Below, piece by piece: positions 30,872-31,748 of a DNA stretch of 31,748 nt. Position numbers and translations under genes: made by a program. Positions within the stretch are counted from its first letter, which is position 1. The number at the start of each line of letters is the position of its first letter. The notes below the pieces were generated by a model. The model ran no database searches and was not told the DNA's origin. It saw only the letters and a program-made list of their open reading frames with translations. Source of the stretch: CAYNLK01 sp964398055 (lineage in GTDB: Bacteria > Chloroflexota > Anaerolineae > 4572-78 > J111); contig CAYNLK010000069.1 in assembly GCA_964398055.1 (NCBI GenBank), forward strand, positions 1 through 31,748. Direction: 5' to 3'.

Positions 30872-31672
30872 TCAATCCAGGGGAAACAGTTCCCCGGTCC
30901 GGGCCAGGGCTTCTGCCTCCGTGGTCGAGGGGTAGAACTCCAGCCCCACAAAACCATCGAAGCCCAGTTCGCGCAGTTTGGCCCGGATGTTGGGGAAGTT
31001 GATCTCGCCGGTGCCCGGCTCCTGGCGGGTGGGGCAATCGCCAATGTGGACGGTGGGGTACAACCCGGCATACGCTTCGAGGCCCCAAATCAAATTGCCG
31101 GAGCCGCGCTGCTGGTGGTAACAGTCAAAGGCCAGCCGGAACTGGGAGTGGTCGATGCGGCGAACCCAGTCGGCGGCCAGCTCGTGGTTGTCCACCAGCA
31201 CCCCGCCTTTGATGTGGAATTGGTTGAGTCCTTCCACCCAAACTTCGATACTGGTCTGCTCGACCAGCCGCATTATTTTTTCGGTCTGGGCGAGCAGGTT
31301 GGCGTACTGCTCGGCCTCGGTAAAATTGGACGACAGGCGGCGGGTCCACTCTTTGCCGTTGACAATATCGACCTGGTTGGAGAAGATGAAAAGATGCTCG
31401 ATGCCGTACTGCGCGGCCATTTCCAGGCTTTCAGCCCAGGAACGCAGGGTTTGCTCATTGTCACCGGGGTCGGCCAGCGAACCCATAGCCTCGTCAAAGG
31501 TCGAGTTGATGACTGCGCCCAGGCGCCGGCACTCGGCGGCCAGTTCGGCCATCGGCCGGCTGCGCCAGCACCACACGTCGAAGCGTTTGAGGCCCAATTC
31601 CACAAACGGCGCCACCCGTTCGACGATGGGCCGGTCGGTGAACCAGAAATCGAGATAGCCGGTGTATTCCAT
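30872..31672 (-). CDS. TIM-barrel sugar isomerase/epimerase (hydroxypyruvate isomerase-like)
   Basis: A 266-residue protein of the xylose-isomerase-like TIM-barrel superfamily that includes hydroxypyruvate isomerases and sugar-phosphate epimerases. Likely metal ligands are Glu in VWVEGLNQF, Asp in LAFDCYHQQRG, His in VHIGDCPTRQEPGTGEINF and the final Glu in FVGLEFYPS. The pattern HIGD-x2-x-R-x-EPGTGEI is typical of the hydroxypyruvate isomerase branch. The exact substrate cannot be told. The start at 31672 has only a weak GAGAAAG ribosome site. Confidence 0.85.
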   Translation of the reverse strand: MEYTGYLDFWFTDRPIVERVAPFVELGLKRFDVWCWRSRPMAELAAECRRLGAVINSTFDEAMGSLADPGDNEQTLRSWAESLEMAAQYGIEHLFIFSNQVDIVNGKEWTRRLSSNFTEAEQYANLLAQTEKIMRLVEQTSIEVWVEGLNQFHIKGGVLVDNHELAADWVRRIDHSQFRLAFDCYHQQRGSGNLIWGLEAYAGLYPTVHIGDCPTRQEPGTGEINFPNIRAKLRELGFDGFVGLEFYPSTTEAEALARTGELFPLD

Positions 31673-31689
31673 AATGCAGTCGCTTTCTC

Positions 31690-31748
31690 AGTTATCAGTG
31701 GTCAGTTATCAGTGGTCAGTTATCAGTGGTCAGTTATCAGTGGTCAGT
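31690..31748. repeat. 14-base tandem repeat at the right edge
   Basis: Four full copies of AGTTATCAGTGGTC and a partial fifth run off the window end. The unit can be read as two 7-base half-units (AGTTATC and AGTGGTC), matching the 7-base period of the other arrays here. Confidence 0.92.

Noticed and set aside
1..31748. tRNA or rRNA genes, and cas1, cas2 or cas4
   Set aside because: No cloverleaf, rRNA core sequence or adaptation protein motif was recognised on either strand.

Overview
The window looks like a chromosome segment from an uncultured, probably anaerobic, filamentous-type Chloroflexota (Anaerolineae-like) bacterium. This is an inference from the GC-rich coding sequence, the family mix (UbiD, tungsten aldehyde ferredoxin oxidoreductase, E2 acyltransferase, methylglyoxal synthase), the Cas protein types, and abundant short hairpin repeats and heptameric satellites. 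A run of exactly 100 N (19987-20086) shows it is a draft scaffold.

Left two thirds (661-21957), all on the minus strand, is one large composite CRISPR-Cas locus. Read in the direction of transcription (right to left) it holds: a WYL regulator and a CARF-LuxR-HTH regulator with overlapping ends; a repeat-filled gap; a type III-A operon (cas10/csm1, an AlbA_2-NACHT STAND ATPase, csm2, csm3, csm4, csm5); a CARF-winged-helix protein and a Csx15-like protein; then, still overlapping, the cas3' helicase and a free-standing HD nuclease; a hairpin-filled spacer; a type I-D-like effector set (HD-less cas10d, a 202-residue helical protein that may be the small subunit, csc2/cas7d, csc1/cas5d); another repeat block; and a single cas6. 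No cas1, cas2, cas4 or CRISPR array is present, so adaptation genes and arrays must lie elsewhere or be absent.

Working model (inference): one Cas6 supplies crRNA to both effectors. The III-A complex keeps its RNA-cleaving Asp (Csm3 D39) and its cyclase GGDD (Cas10), but Cas10 has no HD nuclease motif. DNA destruction could be left to the I-D Cas3' and HD proteins, whose genes are joined to the III-A operon by overlaps. No standard cyclic-oligoadenylate-activated nuclease (Csm6, Csx1, Can1, NucC) is visible. The CARF proteins here carry only DNA-binding domains, so the nested AlbA_2-NACHT protein is the best candidate for a toxic effector. This nested gene is the most unusual item in the window.

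Right third (22062-31672) is ordinary chromosome: a RAYT transposase remnant beside a REP-like double hairpin; plus-strand genes for an FkbM-type methyltransferase, a glycerophosphodiester phosphodiesterase, a ROK-family fructokinase and methylglyoxal synthase; then minus-strand genes for a lipoyl E2 acyltransferase, a UbiD-type decarboxylase, an aldehyde ferredoxin oxidoreductase and a TIM-barrel sugar isomerase.

Repeats are striking. Seven-base tandem arrays flank the first gene and recur at 24441-24507 and (as 14-mers) 31690-31748. Families of perfect short hairpins sit at three junctions between CRISPR modules and at several other intergenic sites.
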